Shown here one piece after another: positions 8,270 to 16,727 of a stretch of 64,000 nt of DNA. The DNA is taken from assembly GCF_023509525.1 (NCBI RefSeq), contig NZ_JAKNCJ010000003.1, positions 1 to 64,000 on the forward strand, written 5' to 3'. The translations under genes and the position numbers were made by a program. Source of the DNA: Brachybacterium equifaecis (lineage in GTDB: Bacteria; Actinomycetota; Actinomycetes; Actinomycetales; Dermabacteraceae). Within the stretch, counting starts at the first letter, position 1; every line of letters begins with the position of its first letter. Under the pieces are notes generated by a model. The model had not been told where the DNA came from and searched no databases. It saw only the letters and a list, made by a program, of their open reading frames with translations.

Positions 8270-9634
8270 GTGTCCTCGCGCGCCCACGATCCCTCCGCCT
8301 CGAGCGAACCCACTCCCGTGACGGGGGGCATCCCCACCACGACGGGCGCGATCCCCACCATCACCTCCGGCATCCCCGTGCTGGAGGATGCGGCCGACAG
8401 GGGCCAGGCGCAGCTGCCCTCTCAGAGCGACCTCGCGCGCACCCGGGGGAAGGTCACCGCGCTGGTCATCGCCGTGCTGACGACCCTCAGCGCCATCGGC
8501 CCTCTCGCGACCGACATGTACATCCCCGCCTTCCCGCAGGTGACGAGCGATCTCGGCACGACAGCGGCGGCGATGCAGCTGACCCTCACCGCGTTCTTCC
8601 TCGGCACCGCGACCGGCCAGGTGATCGCGGGACCCCTCTCTGACCGGGTCGGCAGGCGCTGGCCGCTGCTCGCCGGGATCCTACTGTGCCTGCTCGCCTC
8701 GATCGGCTGCGCGCTCGCGCCGGATGTCACCGCGCTGCTGGTGCTGCGCCTGCTGCAGGGCTTCGGCGGCGGCTTCGGGATGGTGCTGGGCCGTGCGGTG
8801 CTGATCGACATGACCGACGGTCCGGAACTGTTCCGGACGATGAACATCATGCAGGGAATCGGCGGCATCGCCCCGATCGTCGCCCCGCTGCTGGGCGGGC
8901 TGATCCTGATCGTCGGCCAGTGGCGCGAAGTGTTCTTCGTGATCGCCGCGATGTCGCTGATCTCCCTGATCGGCACGATCTTCCTCATCCCCGAGTCGCT
9001 CCCGCCCTCGAGACGCCACGCGGGAGGATTCCGCACCTTCGCGCGCAACTGCCGCACTCTGCTGGGCCGGCGCATCTTCGTGGCGTACATGCTCGTGAAC
9101 GCCTTCAGCGCCTTCGCGCTGATGTCCTACGTGTCGGCCTCGTCCTTCGTCGTGCAGAACATGCTGGGCTTCTCGCCGACTGCCTACTCGATCACCTTCG
9201 CGATCAACTCGCTGGGCATGATGAGCCTGTCGTTCCTCTCGGCCCGGCTGACGCGCTCGATCCACCCGCGCAGGATCATGCGGGTGGGCCTGACACTGGT
9301 GAGCCTCGCGGCCTTCACGCTGCTGATCGGCTCGCTGTTCCTGGACACGCCCGCGTGGATCGTGCTGCCCGCGTTCTTCTTCACCGTCGCCCCGCAGGGC
9401 CTGATCTTCGGCAACGGCGGCGCCATGGCCTCCCAGCAGGCCACCGAGTTCGCCGGCACCGGCTCGGCGATGCTGGGCCTGGGCTTCTCCTTCGCCGCCG
9501 CCCTCGCGGCGCCGGTCGTCGGCATCGCGGGGGACAGCACCGCGCTGCCGATGGCGATCGCCATGGTCGCAGGCACCGCGATCTCGGTGCTGTGCTACGT
9601 CCTCGCCGGGCGGGGGAGCGCGGCTCAGAGGTAG
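8270..9634 (+). CDS. Bcr/CflA-family multidrug MFS exporter
   Basis: From the GTG at 8270 the protein has 454 residues. A low-complexity Thr/Pro/Ile N-terminus of about 55 residues precedes twelve membrane helices. The opening LSAIGPLATDMYIPAFP and the motif A loop GPLSDRVGRRWPL (about residues 125-137) are diagnostic of the Bcr/CflA subfamily, proton-driven exporters of drugs such as bicyclomycin or chloramphenicol and sometimes of sulfonamides or cysteine. Its 3' end overlaps the convergent ABC ATPase gene by 10 bases. It lies 34 bases after the YhhQ gene, so co-transcription is possible. Confidence 0.85.
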   Translation: MSSRAHDPSASSEPTPVTGGIPTTTGAIPTITSGIPVLEDAADRGQAQLPSQSDLARTRGKVTALVIAVLTTLSAIGPLATDMYIPAFPQVTSDLGTTAAAMQLTLTAFFLGTATGQVIAGPLSDRVGRRWPLLAGILLCLLASIGCALAPDVTALLVLRLLQGFGGGFGMVLGRAVLIDMTDGPELFRTMNIMQGIGGIAPIVAPLLGGLILIVGQWREVFFVIAAMSLISLIGTIFLIPESLPPSRRHAGGFRTFARNCRTLLGRRIFVAYMLVNAFSAFALMSYVSASSFVVQNMLGFSPTAYSITFAINSLGMMSLSFLSARLTRSIHPRRIMRVGLTLVSLAAFTLLIGSLFLDTPAWIVLPAFFFTVAPQGLIFGNGGAMASQQATEFAGTGSAMLGLGFSFAAALAAPVVGIAGDSTALPMAIAMVAGTAISVLCYVLAGRGSAAQR

Positions 9635-10758
9635 CGCAGGTTGATCTCCGAGGAGGGGTCGAAGAACACGCAGGCTCCGACGCGCGGACGCACCCAGAGC
9701 GTGTCGCCGATCTGCGCGTCCTTCGCGGAGTCGAGCCGCACCGCGATGCGCTTCTGCCGCATGGAGACGGTCGAGTCGGGCGTCATCAGCGCGGTGCAGT
9801 AGGCGTACGCCTCCGCCCCCAGGTTCTCGATGATCTCGACCTGCAGGGGGACGCACTGATCCTCCCGGTCGGTCGACTGCCGCGAGACGATCTCCCAGTT
9901 CTCCGGCCGCACCCCTGCGATCACCGAGTCCCCGTCGAGCTTCGCAGCGAACTGCGCCGGCATGCCGAGGTCCAGGGTGTGCCCCTCGCCGAGGAGCGCC
10001 CGGCCCCTGTCCACCCGCACGCCTTCGAGGAGCGTGATCGAAGGGGAGCCGATGAACTCGGCGACGAAGGTGTTGCCGGGGTTCTCGTACATGTGCGTGG
10101 GCTCGTCGACCTGCTGCAGGACCCCGTCCTCCAGCACGGCGACGCGGTCGCCCATGGTCATCGCCTCGGTCTGGTCGTGGGTGACGTAGACCGTCGTGAC
10201 GCCGAGCTCCCGCTGCAGAGCCGCGATCTGCGCGCGCGTGGAGACGCGCAGCTTCGCGTCGAGGTTCGACAGCGGCTCGTCCATGCACCACACCTTCGGG
10301 TCGCGCACGATCGAGCGGCCCATGGCGACGCGCTGGCGCTGCCCGCCGGACATCGCCGAGGGCTTCTTGTCCAGGAGCGGCTCGAGCTCGAGCATCCGCG
10401 CGGCCGATTCGACCTTCCGTGCGATCTCGTCCTTCGGGAGCTTCAGGTTCTCCAGGGCGAAGGCCATGTTCTGGCGGGCGGTCATGTTCGGGTACAGCGC
10501 GTAGGACTGGAACACCATCGCCACGTCGTGGTCACGGGCGCGCATCTCGGTGACGTCCTTGCCGTCGATGAGGATCGCGCCCTCGTCCACGGGCTCGAGG
10601 CCGGCGAGCATGCGCATCGCAGTGGATTTTCCGCTGCCCGAGGGGCCGACGAGCACGAGGAACTCGCCGTCCGCGATCTCCAGGGAGACCCGGTTGACCG
10701 CCGGGGGGCGGGAGCTGTCGAAGATGCGCGAAGCCTGCTGGAACGCGACGGTGGCCAT
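9625..10758 (-). CDS. MsmK/UgpC-type sugar ABC transporter ATPase
   Basis: The 377-residue ATPase carries Walker A GPSGSGKST (about residue 37), signature MSGGQRQRVAMGR (about 135), Walker B VWCMDEPLSNLD, the switch His in VYVTHDQ, and a C-terminal TOBE regulatory domain. This is the layout of MalK/UgpC/MsmK ATPases that energise CUT1 carbohydrate importers. It is the last gene of the import operon, 100 bases after the binding-protein gene. Such ATPases often serve several importers. The neighbours suggest that it powers this one, but sharing is possible. Confidence 0.9.
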   Translation of the reverse strand: MATVAFQQASRIFDSSRPPAVNRVSLEIADGEFLVLVGPSGSGKSTAMRMLAGLEPVDEGAILIDGKDVTEMRARDHDVAMVFQSYALYPNMTARQNMAFALENLKLPKDEIARKVESAARMLELEPLLDKKPSAMSGGQRQRVAMGRSIVRDPKVWCMDEPLSNLDAKLRVSTRAQIAALQRELGVTTVYVTHDQTEAMTMGDRVAVLEDGVLQQVDEPTHMYENPGNTFVAEFIGSPSITLLEGVRVDRGRALLGEGHTLDLGMPAQFAAKLDGDSVIAGVRPENWEIVSRQSTDREDQCVPLQVEIIENLGAEAYAYCTALMTPDSTVSMRQKRIAVRLDSAKDAQIGDTLWVRPRVGACVFFDPSSEINLRYL

Positions 10759-10858
10759 GGTGGTCCTTCCTGGTCGAGGCCCGGCGCACGGAAGCTCCGT
10801 GCGCCGGGACCTCGAGCGAGGTGTCGAGACGGGAGGGCTCAGAGCCCTCGGGATGCGA

Positions 10859-12163
10859 TCAGGGCAGCAGCGGCGTGATGTCGCGGTCGATGACGTCCTG
10901 CGTCTCCTTGTCCAAGGACGCGAAGACGGTCGCCACCTCCTCGCCGCCGATGGTGATGCGGTCGAGACCGCCGCCGATGCGTGCGCCGCCGCCGGGGACG
11001 AACACGCGCGCGTAGTCCTGGGATGCGGTGTTCGCGGCGAGCTGGTCGATCGCGGTCTGGGCGTTGGGGTTCTCGGTCAGGAACGCGACCTCATCCGCGT
11101 GCTCGAGCGCGGACTTCCGCATCGGCATGTAGCCGGTGCCCTGGGAGAACGTGATGGTGTTCTCGGTGCTGGTGATGAAGTCGACGAAGCGCATCGCGTT
11201 GTTCTTGCGCTCCTCGGAGATTCCGGCCGGGATCGCGAGGCCGCCGCCGCCCGTCGGGCAGGCAGGGGAGGGGCCGGGCAGGAACGTGGTGATGAACGGG
11301 AACGCCGCGGCCTCGGTGAGCCCGCCGAGGGAGCCCGTGGACTGCAGCAGGCCGGAGGCGCCGCCGATCGAGAAGGTGTTGTCGGCGTTGGCGTCGACCG
11401 CGATGTGGCCCGCGGCGGCCTGCTCCTTGAGGAACTGGCCGGCGGCCACGGTCTCGGGGGAGCTGAAGGTGGGAGTCCACTCCTCGGAGTAGGCGCCGCC
11501 GAAGGCCCAGGCCATCCCCTGGAAGTACCAGTCGAGGTAGTTCGAGCCGTCGGGGACGACGAGCGCGGGCTTGCCGCCGTTCGCGGCGACGAGGGCGGGG
11601 GCCCACTGCGCGAACTCCTCCCAGGTCTCCGGTCCGCGATCCGTGGGCAGCCCTGCGGCGGCCAGCACGTCGGAGTTGAAGTACATCAGGCAGGTCGAGC
11701 GGCAGTACGGCATGCCGTAGTGCTTGCCGTCGAAGAGGTAGTCCTCGCGCAGGGTGTCGACGATGTCGTCGGAGTCGACGTCGTTCGCGGTCCACAGCTC
11801 GTCCAGCGGCGTGGTGGCCTCGTTGAGCGCGAAGTTGAACCAGGTGACGTCGGAGGTGATGAAGACGTCGGGCAGGCGCCCGCCGGTCAGCGCCGCGTTC
11901 ACCTTCTGGGAGATCTCCTCGTAGTTCGCTCCGGCGGTGACGAGCGTCGCGGGAGTGTCGGGATTCGCCTCGTTCCAGGCGGCGATCATGGCCTCCTCGA
12001 GGTCCTTGGAGCCGCCCGGGTGGTTGGACCAGAACTCGATCGCGCCGTCGCCTCCGTCGGAGGCCCCGGCTCCCGCTCCGCTGCCGCCGGCGCAGGCGGC
12101 GAGAGAGGCGGTCGCGGCGGTCGCACCGGCGAGGGAGATGAAGCTGCGGCGGGTGAACGTCAT
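10859..12163 (-). CDS. Sugar ABC transporter substrate-binding lipoprotein (CUT1)
   Basis: I place the start at the ATG at 12163, just after AAGGAG, rather than at the upstream in-frame start. The 434-residue product begins with a twin-arginine-like signal (TFTRRSFISLAG) and a lipobox LAAC followed by a Gly/Ser-rich linker. It should be exported and lipid-anchored on the outer face of the membrane. The rest is a family-1 solute-binding protein (IEFWSNHPGG opening, many aromatic residues). It captures a sugar or sugar phosphate for the two permeases encoded upstream. The substrate cannot be read from the sequence. Confidence 0.88.
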   Translation of the reverse strand: MTFTRRSFISLAGATAATASLAACAGGSGAGAGASDGGDGAIEFWSNHPGGSKDLEEAMIAAWNEANPDTPATLVTAGANYEEISQKVNAALTGGRLPDVFITSDVTWFNFALNEATTPLDELWTANDVDSDDIVDTLREDYLFDGKHYGMPYCRSTCLMYFNSDVLAAAGLPTDRGPETWEEFAQWAPALVAANGGKPALVVPDGSNYLDWYFQGMAWAFGGAYSEEWTPTFSSPETVAAGQFLKEQAAAGHIAVDANADNTFSIGGASGLLQSTGSLGGLTEAAAFPFITTFLPGPSPACPTGGGGLAIPAGISEERKNNAMRFVDFITSTENTITFSQGTGYMPMRKSALEHADEVAFLTENPNAQTAIDQLAANTASQDYARVFVPGGGARIGGGLDRITIGGEEVATVFASLDKETQDVIDRDITPLLP

Positions 12164-12299
12164 GGGGTTTCTCCTTGTGAAGAGGGACTGCGGTGGATGG
12201 GGCATTCGGGGGAGCGGGGGAGCGGGGGAGCAGGAGCGCCGGGACGAGCGCGGGCGCGGGGCTCAGGCGGCGCGGCGGTGCAGGGGAGCTGGGCGGATC

Positions 12300-13277
12300 T
12301 CAGCCCTTCACGGCTCCGGCCGTGAGGCCCTTGATCATCTGCTTCTGCAGCAGGATGAAGACGAGGAGCATCGGCAGGGTGGTGATGATGGTGCCGGCCA
12401 TGACCGGGCCCCAGTTCGTCATGCCCTCGCTGTTCTGCAGCTGGGTCAGCCCGATGGGGAGGGGCATGACGCTGTCATCGCTGGCGATGAGGAAGGGCCA
12501 TAGGTACTGGTTCCACTCGGTCACCACGGTGATGAGCACGAAGGCGCTGACGGTCGGCCAGGACATCGGCAGCACGACCTTGAAGAGGGTGCGGAAGAAT
12601 CCGGCGCTGTCCATCTCCGCGGCCTCCATGATCTCCGTCGGCAGCGAGAGGAAGTGGTTGCGCATCAGGAAGGCGCCGAATGCGACTCCCGCGAGCGGCA
12701 CGATGATGCCGGCGAAGGTGTTGCGCCATCCCCACTGCGCGACCATCGAGTAGTTCGAGATGATCGTGATCTGGTTCGGCACCATGAGGGAGCCGATGAG
12801 CAGCAGGAACAGCAGATCCCGGCCGGGGAAGCGCAGGAATGCGAAGCCATAGGCCGACAGCACTCCGAGCGTCACCTCCACGATCGTGAGGATCGCGGTG
12901 ATGATGATCGAATTGCGCAGGTACGTCCCGAAGTTCAGATTGTTCATCACCGTGGAGAAGTTCTCCGGCGCGAACGGATCCGGGATCCAGCTGATCGGGT
13001 CGGAGTAGATGTCCCCGTGGGTCTTCAGCGACGTGATGAGGATGAAGTACAGGGGGAGCAGGAACACGAGGGCCGTCAGCACCATCGCTCCGTATCCGAA
13101 GGCCCGCCCGACGGGGGAGCCTCCGTCCCCGCTGATCGCGCGGCGCCGGGCGGACTGCCGGGCGTTCATCGGCGGCTCGCCGGCGGCCTGGGTGCCGGGG
13201 GTCGGCGGAAGCGCCTTCGGAGCGGCCGACGGGACCGCGGCGGGGGAGGCGGCGGCAGGGGAGAGGGCGGTGCTCAT
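12300..13277 (-). CDS. CUT1 sugar ABC permease, MalG type
   Basis: The start is the ATG at 13277, immediately after the MalF-type gene (stop at 13280). The product has 325 residues: a disordered Ala/Pro-rich N-terminus of about 60 residues and six membrane helices. The coupling motif EAAEMDSAGFFRTLFKVVLP (EAA loop, about residue 225) docks on the ATPase, and the C-terminus KGLTAGAVKG is typical of MalG-type subunits. It forms the translocation pore with the neighbouring MalF-type protein. The 136-base gap to the binding-protein gene holds a short GGGGGAGC tandem repeat (about 12206-12231) of no obvious function. Confidence 0.88.
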   Translation of the reverse strand: MSTALSPAAASPAAVPSAAPKALPPTPGTQAAGEPPMNARQSARRRAISGDGGSPVGRAFGYGAMVLTALVFLLPLYFILITSLKTHGDIYSDPISWIPDPFAPENFSTVMNNLNFGTYLRNSIIITAILTIVEVTLGVLSAYGFAFLRFPGRDLLFLLLIGSLMVPNQITIISNYSMVAQWGWRNTFAGIIVPLAGVAFGAFLMRNHFLSLPTEIMEAAEMDSAGFFRTLFKVVLPMSWPTVSAFVLITVVTEWNQYLWPFLIASDDSVMPLPIGLTQLQNSEGMTNWGPVMAGTIITTLPMLLVFILLQKQMIKGLTAGAVKG

Positions 13278-13279
13278 GG

Positions 13280-14218
13280 TCAGTTCTCCTTCTGCAGGCG
13301 CGCCTGCGCGACCGTGATGATGAGGACCACCACGAACATGACCGTGGCGACCGCGGATCCGTAACCCGCCTGGCTGTTCACGAACGTCTCCTGGTACACC
13401 TGGTAGACCATCGTGGTGGTCGCCGTCTCGTAGGGCCCGCCGGCCGTCATCACCTGGATGATGTCGAAGACCTGGAACGAGTTCAGCAGCACGGTGATCG
13501 AGAGGAACACGGTGGTGCCGCGCAGCTGCGGCAGCGTGATCCTCCAGAAGCGGCGCCACGGGGGAGTCTTGTCGATCTCGGCGGCCTCATCGAGATCCGA
13601 GCGGCGCCCCTGCAGAGCGGCCAGATAGATCACGAACGTGTAGCCGAGGTTCTTCCAGATATAGGTGAAGGTCACCATGAACAGAGCCCACCAGCGGTGC
13701 TGGTAGAAATTGGGCGAAGCGATCGAGAACCATCCCAGGATGTCCTGGACGAGACCGAAGTTCGGGTCGAAGACGAACTGGAATGCCACGCCGATCGCGG
13801 CACCGGAGATCACATACGGCGCGAACACCACGGCGCGCACGAGATTGCGACCCTTCAGCGCCCGATCCAGCAGCAGCGCGAGCGCGAGGCCGATGACCAT
13901 CGAGCCGATCACGGCGGCGCCCGTGAACAGGAGAGTCTGCAGCATGATCTGCCAGCTCTCGGGGTCGCTGAAATAGCGCGTGTAGTTGTCGAGGCCGACG
14001 AACGTCATCCGCGGGCTGGAGATGTTCCAGTGGTAGAACGAGATGCGGATGTTGTCGATCAGCGGGCGATACGTGAACAGGAACAGCAGCGCCATGTTCG
14101 GCAGCACGAGGACTGCCGCCAGGGCCGCATGGCGCCAGTTCGTCGCCCGCCGCCGCCGTCGGGGCGGGTCGGGGATCGCGTCGTCCCGATCGATGCCGGG
14201 TATGCCGAGTGCACTCAC
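13280..14218 (-). CDS. CUT1 sugar ABC permease, MalF type
   Basis: The 312-residue protein is the first gene of the importer operon. It has six predicted helices, the conserved YRPLIDNIRISFYHWN segment after helix 1, and the EAA loop DLDEAAEIDKTPPWRRFWRI (about residues 205-225). It pairs with the MalG-type permease. No sugar-specific enzyme or regulator lies alongside, so the imported sugar is unknown. Confidence 0.88.
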   Translation of the reverse strand: MSALGIPGIDRDDAIPDPPRRRRRATNWRHAALAAVLVLPNMALLFLFTYRPLIDNIRISFYHWNISSPRMTFVGLDNYTRYFSDPESWQIMLQTLLFTGAAVIGSMVIGLALALLLDRALKGRNLVRAVVFAPYVISGAAIGVAFQFVFDPNFGLVQDILGWFSIASPNFYQHRWWALFMVTFTYIWKNLGYTFVIYLAALQGRRSDLDEAAEIDKTPPWRRFWRITLPQLRGTTVFLSITVLLNSFQVFDIIQVMTAGGPYETATTTMVYQVYQETFVNSQAGYGSAVATVMFVVVLIITVAQARLQKEN

Positions 14219-14609
14219 GAGAAGGACTCTGACCGGCCCGGATGAACCTCCGGGGCGCTCCGGTGGCGCTGCGGTGAACAGCAGAGGCTGAGGTCACCCG
14301 GCGGCAAGGACTTGCAGGCCACACGGGGTTCACCTGCCGGATCGGCCGGATCCTCGCGGCTGCAGCCAGCCGTGCCTGGCGCGAGGCGCGCACCCGGATC
14401 CGAACTCTTCCGCCGGCGCTGCGCGACCTTCGCGTCAGCGACCCCGGGGTGAACGCCGACCGACGCGCGGCTGCGCATCGGGCATCCGGCGCGAATGCAT
14501 CACAGTTCGGTCACAGGCCGTGGATCCGTGCTCAACTGCACGCTTCGCCGATAATGCACGTTATGTAAAGTACAACGGGCAGGGGGCCCCTGCCGCCCTC
14601 TCCTATCCG
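14219..14609. promoter_or_regulatory. Intergenic region upstream of the sugar importer; candidate operator at 14551-14564
   Basis: No credible gene lies in these 391 bases; the short open frames lack family features. The only AT-rich island is around 14546-14575. It contains the imperfect palindrome ATAATGCACGTTAT (14551-14564) and an adjoining TATGTAAAGTAC. This is a plausible site for a LacI/GntR-type sugar regulator acting on the minus-strand importer operon. However, it is 333 bases from the first start codon, so a long leader would be needed. Confidence 0.3.
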
Positions 14610-15725
14610 CTACCGCGGCGGGTAGACCGGGAACGCACGGAAACGGCTGTCAGCCTCTGCGACAGCAATATTCGGCAGTCTCCGGTGGTCCTCGAGCGCC
14701 GCGAGCTCGAGGCGCGGCCGCGCTGCGGTGCCGGCTCGCCGCCAGCGCGCGATGATCTCGCCCCGGCGCAGGAAGCCTCCGAGGAACACCCCGCGATTCC
14801 CGGGCACCAGCACCTCATGCGCCGCGGGCGTCATCAGCGCCAGCCTGTCCGGATACCCCAGCACGATCTCGTCGAACGGCGGCAGCAGGATCCCCTTCAG
14901 CGCGGCTCCCCCGTGCTGCTCCCACTCGGCCTGCAGGCTCGGCCGCTCGTACCGCATCTCTCCGCGCGCATCCGGCCCCGCAGGGACGACCTCGTCTTCG
15001 AGCTGCTGCAATGCTGCGGTGAGCAGCGCGATCGGCAGCTTCGAGAACCAGGCGGCATCGCGGATGCTCGCCGGACCGCGGCTCGTCAGGTAGCGGCGCA
15101 GCAGCTCGGCGGCCGCCTGAGTGCGATCGCCTCCGAAGCGCTCCTGGAGCGAGGATCCCACCGGCAGCCAGCGATCCCCGGCGACCACGAGGTTCTCCCG
15201 GCCGGCGAGCGGACCGTAGACCGCGATGTCCGTCATGAGGAAGTGCTTGAGGATGTGATAGCGATGCGCCTGCTCGGTCGCGATCCCCCGCTCGGTCCAG
15301 TGCGCCAGCAGCTCGCTGCGGGGGATGCCGCTCTCCCCCGTCACCTCTTCGAGGACCGCCCGGGCGCTGTGCATCGTGGACTCCTCGATGCCCAAGTGCT
15401 TCTCGCGTCGCATCGCCGAGCCTCGGATCTCGGCCGGAGCGCACAGCTGGGTGAGCCAGCGCAGATCCTCAGCGGCCGTGATGAACACCGTGCCGCGCAT
15501 CGGGTATCCGCGCACGATCTCCCCGTCCGCGAAGGCGCGCTCGACCTCCGCGACGGCAGCGCCCGGCGGGAGGGCGAGACGCAGCGCCAATGAGGAGACC
15601 GCACCGGTGAGATCCTGCCCCTGCGTGGCGAGGAACGCCCGGGCCACGTCTGCCGCGCCCGTGCGCCGGGCGCCGACCAGCTCCTGTGCGACGACGCGGC
15701 GCGTCACCAGCTCTCGATCCACCAT
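14610..15725 (-). CDS. Winged-helix DNA-binding protein, PF06224 (YcaQ/AlkX-like superfamily)
   Basis: The 371-residue protein matches the actinobacterial PF06224 family along its length: an N-terminal basic stretch then FLATQGQDL (about residues 29-37), GEIVRGYPMRGTVFITAAEDL in the middle, and a C-terminal EIVLGYPDR then RRGEIIARWRR. E. coli YcaQ (AlkX) from this superfamily is a DNA glycosylase for crosslinks and uses a QxQ-type motif; the TQGQD here could correspond. Most actinobacterial members are uncharacterised, so a repair role is inference. It stands alone, 110 bases downstream of the SDR gene on the same strand, with a terminator hairpin between them. Confidence 0.72.
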   Translation of the reverse strand: MVDRELVTRRVVAQELVGARRTGAADVARAFLATQGQDLTGAVSSLALRLALPPGAAVAEVERAFADGEIVRGYPMRGTVFITAAEDLRWLTQLCAPAEIRGSAMRREKHLGIEESTMHSARAVLEEVTGESGIPRSELLAHWTERGIATEQAHRYHILKHFLMTDIAVYGPLAGRENLVVAGDRWLPVGSSLQERFGGDRTQAAAELLRRYLTSRGPASIRDAAWFSKLPIALLTAALQQLEDEVVPAGPDARGEMRYERPSLQAEWEQHGGAALKGILLPPFDEIVLGYPDRLALMTPAAHEVLVPGNRGVFLGGFLRRGEIIARWRRAGTAARPRLELAALEDHRRLPNIAVAEADSRFRAFPVYPPR

Positions 15726-15772
15726 GCCCGAAGGCTAGCGCGGCTGGTCCGTGCGCTCCGCGAGATGCGTGG

Positions 15773-15804
15773 GAGGAGCCGAGATGCCGGCCTCTCGGCT
15801 CCTC
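15773..15804. terminator. Strong hairpin between the SDR gene and the winged-helix gene
   Basis: Perfect 12-bp arms (15773-15784 and 15793-15804; GAGGAGCCGAGA and its complement) flank an 8-base loop. It lies 30 bases past the SDR stop codon and is well placed to end that transcript. No U-run follows. Confidence 0.6.
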
Positions 15805-15835
15805 ACGTGAAAGTCGCCGTGCTGGCGGCCGAAGC

Positions 15836-16666
15836 TCAGGCGCGCTGGTGCCCCGTGCGCCGATACAGCGCGGTCAGCGCCGACGGGAACGCGCGGGCCA
15901 GCGGCTGCATCAGCCCCCAGCGCCACGGCACGTGCGTGTCCTTGCCCGGGCGCTCCACGAGCGCGCGCACGAGCGCCTCGGCGACCTCCTCGGGCCGCAT
16001 GGTGCCCACGAGCGCCTCGACCTTCGGCACGCGCTCCACCGATCCGGGGTTCGCCGTGAAGTAGTCGCTGTGCACGCGCGTCGGCGTGAGCGAGCCGACC
16101 GCCAGCCCGCTGCCGTGCAGGTCCTCGCGCAGCGCCTCGGTGAACCCGCGCAGCGCGAAGCGGGCGGCGGCGTAGCCCACTGCCCCCGGCCAGGGGACCA
16201 CCGAGACCGGCGAGTTGATCTGGAAGATGGCGCCGCTCCCCCGCGCGAGCATCGGCCTCAGGAAGCCCATCGTGGTGTGCACCGCCGCGAAGTAGGGCAG
16301 GTCCATCTGGTCGTGGACGTCCTGGACGGTGGACTCCTCGAGCGACTGGAAGGCGCCGGCGCCGGCGTTGTTGATGATCGCGTCGGGCACTCCCGCCTGC
16401 TCGAGCACCTGTGCGCACGCAGCCGCGGCGGCGTCCGGATCCGCGAGGTCCACCGGGATCGCGAGCGCTCCCCCGCCGATCGTCGCGGCGAGCTCCTCCA
16501 GGCGATCGCGCCTGCGCGCAATGAGCACGAGGCGAGCCCCGTCGGCCGCGAGCCGTCGCGCGATCGCCTCGCCGATCCCGGCCGAGGCGCCCGTGACGAC
16601 GATCAGACGGCCGGCGAGCAGAGCCGAGGATTCACGATGTGCTGAGGAGCGGCGGGTGGAGCGCAT
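15836..16666 (-). CDS. Short-chain dehydrogenase/reductase (classical SDR) with Arg in place of the active-site Lys
   Basis: The 276-residue protein has the Rossmann nucleotide motif TGASAGIGEA (about residues 30-39), the structural NNAG (about residue 110) and the active-site region, where the Tyr motif reads YAAAR instead of YxxxK. The usual Ser sits about 13 residues earlier (INSPVSVV). Arg can occasionally replace Lys, but activity would likely be changed. A 25-residue Ser/Arg-rich N-terminus precedes the fold, and translation could start later. The substrate is unknown. The nearest gene, the divergent aldolase gene, is 61 bases away, so they may share a control region. Confidence 0.82.
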   Translation of the reverse strand: MRSTRRSSAHRESSALLAGRLIVVTGASAGIGEAIARRLAADGARLVLIARRRDRLEELAATIGGGALAIPVDLADPDAAAAACAQVLEQAGVPDAIINNAGAGAFQSLEESTVQDVHDQMDLPYFAAVHTTMGFLRPMLARGSGAIFQINSPVSVVPWPGAVGYAAARFALRGFTEALREDLHGSGLAVGSLTPTRVHSDYFTANPGSVERVPKVEALVGTMRPEEVAEALVRALVERPGKDTHVPWRWGLMQPLARAFPSALTALYRRTGHQRA

Positions 16667-16727
16667 GGCTCCGACCCTAGCTGTCTCAGCGCCTCCTCAC
16701 CGCCCGCGCTGGCGTACGATCCCGGCT

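Noticed and set aside
7012-8373. Minus-strand 453-codon open frame opposite the tetR and queuosine-transporter genes
   Set aside because: Product is Gly/Asp/Glu-rich without known features, and the plus-strand genes have clear family motifs.
12206-12231. GGGGGAGC tandem repeat between the permease and binding-protein genes
   Set aside because: Three short units in a GC-rich gap; could be slippage. No sign of a regulatory hairpin or a coding role.
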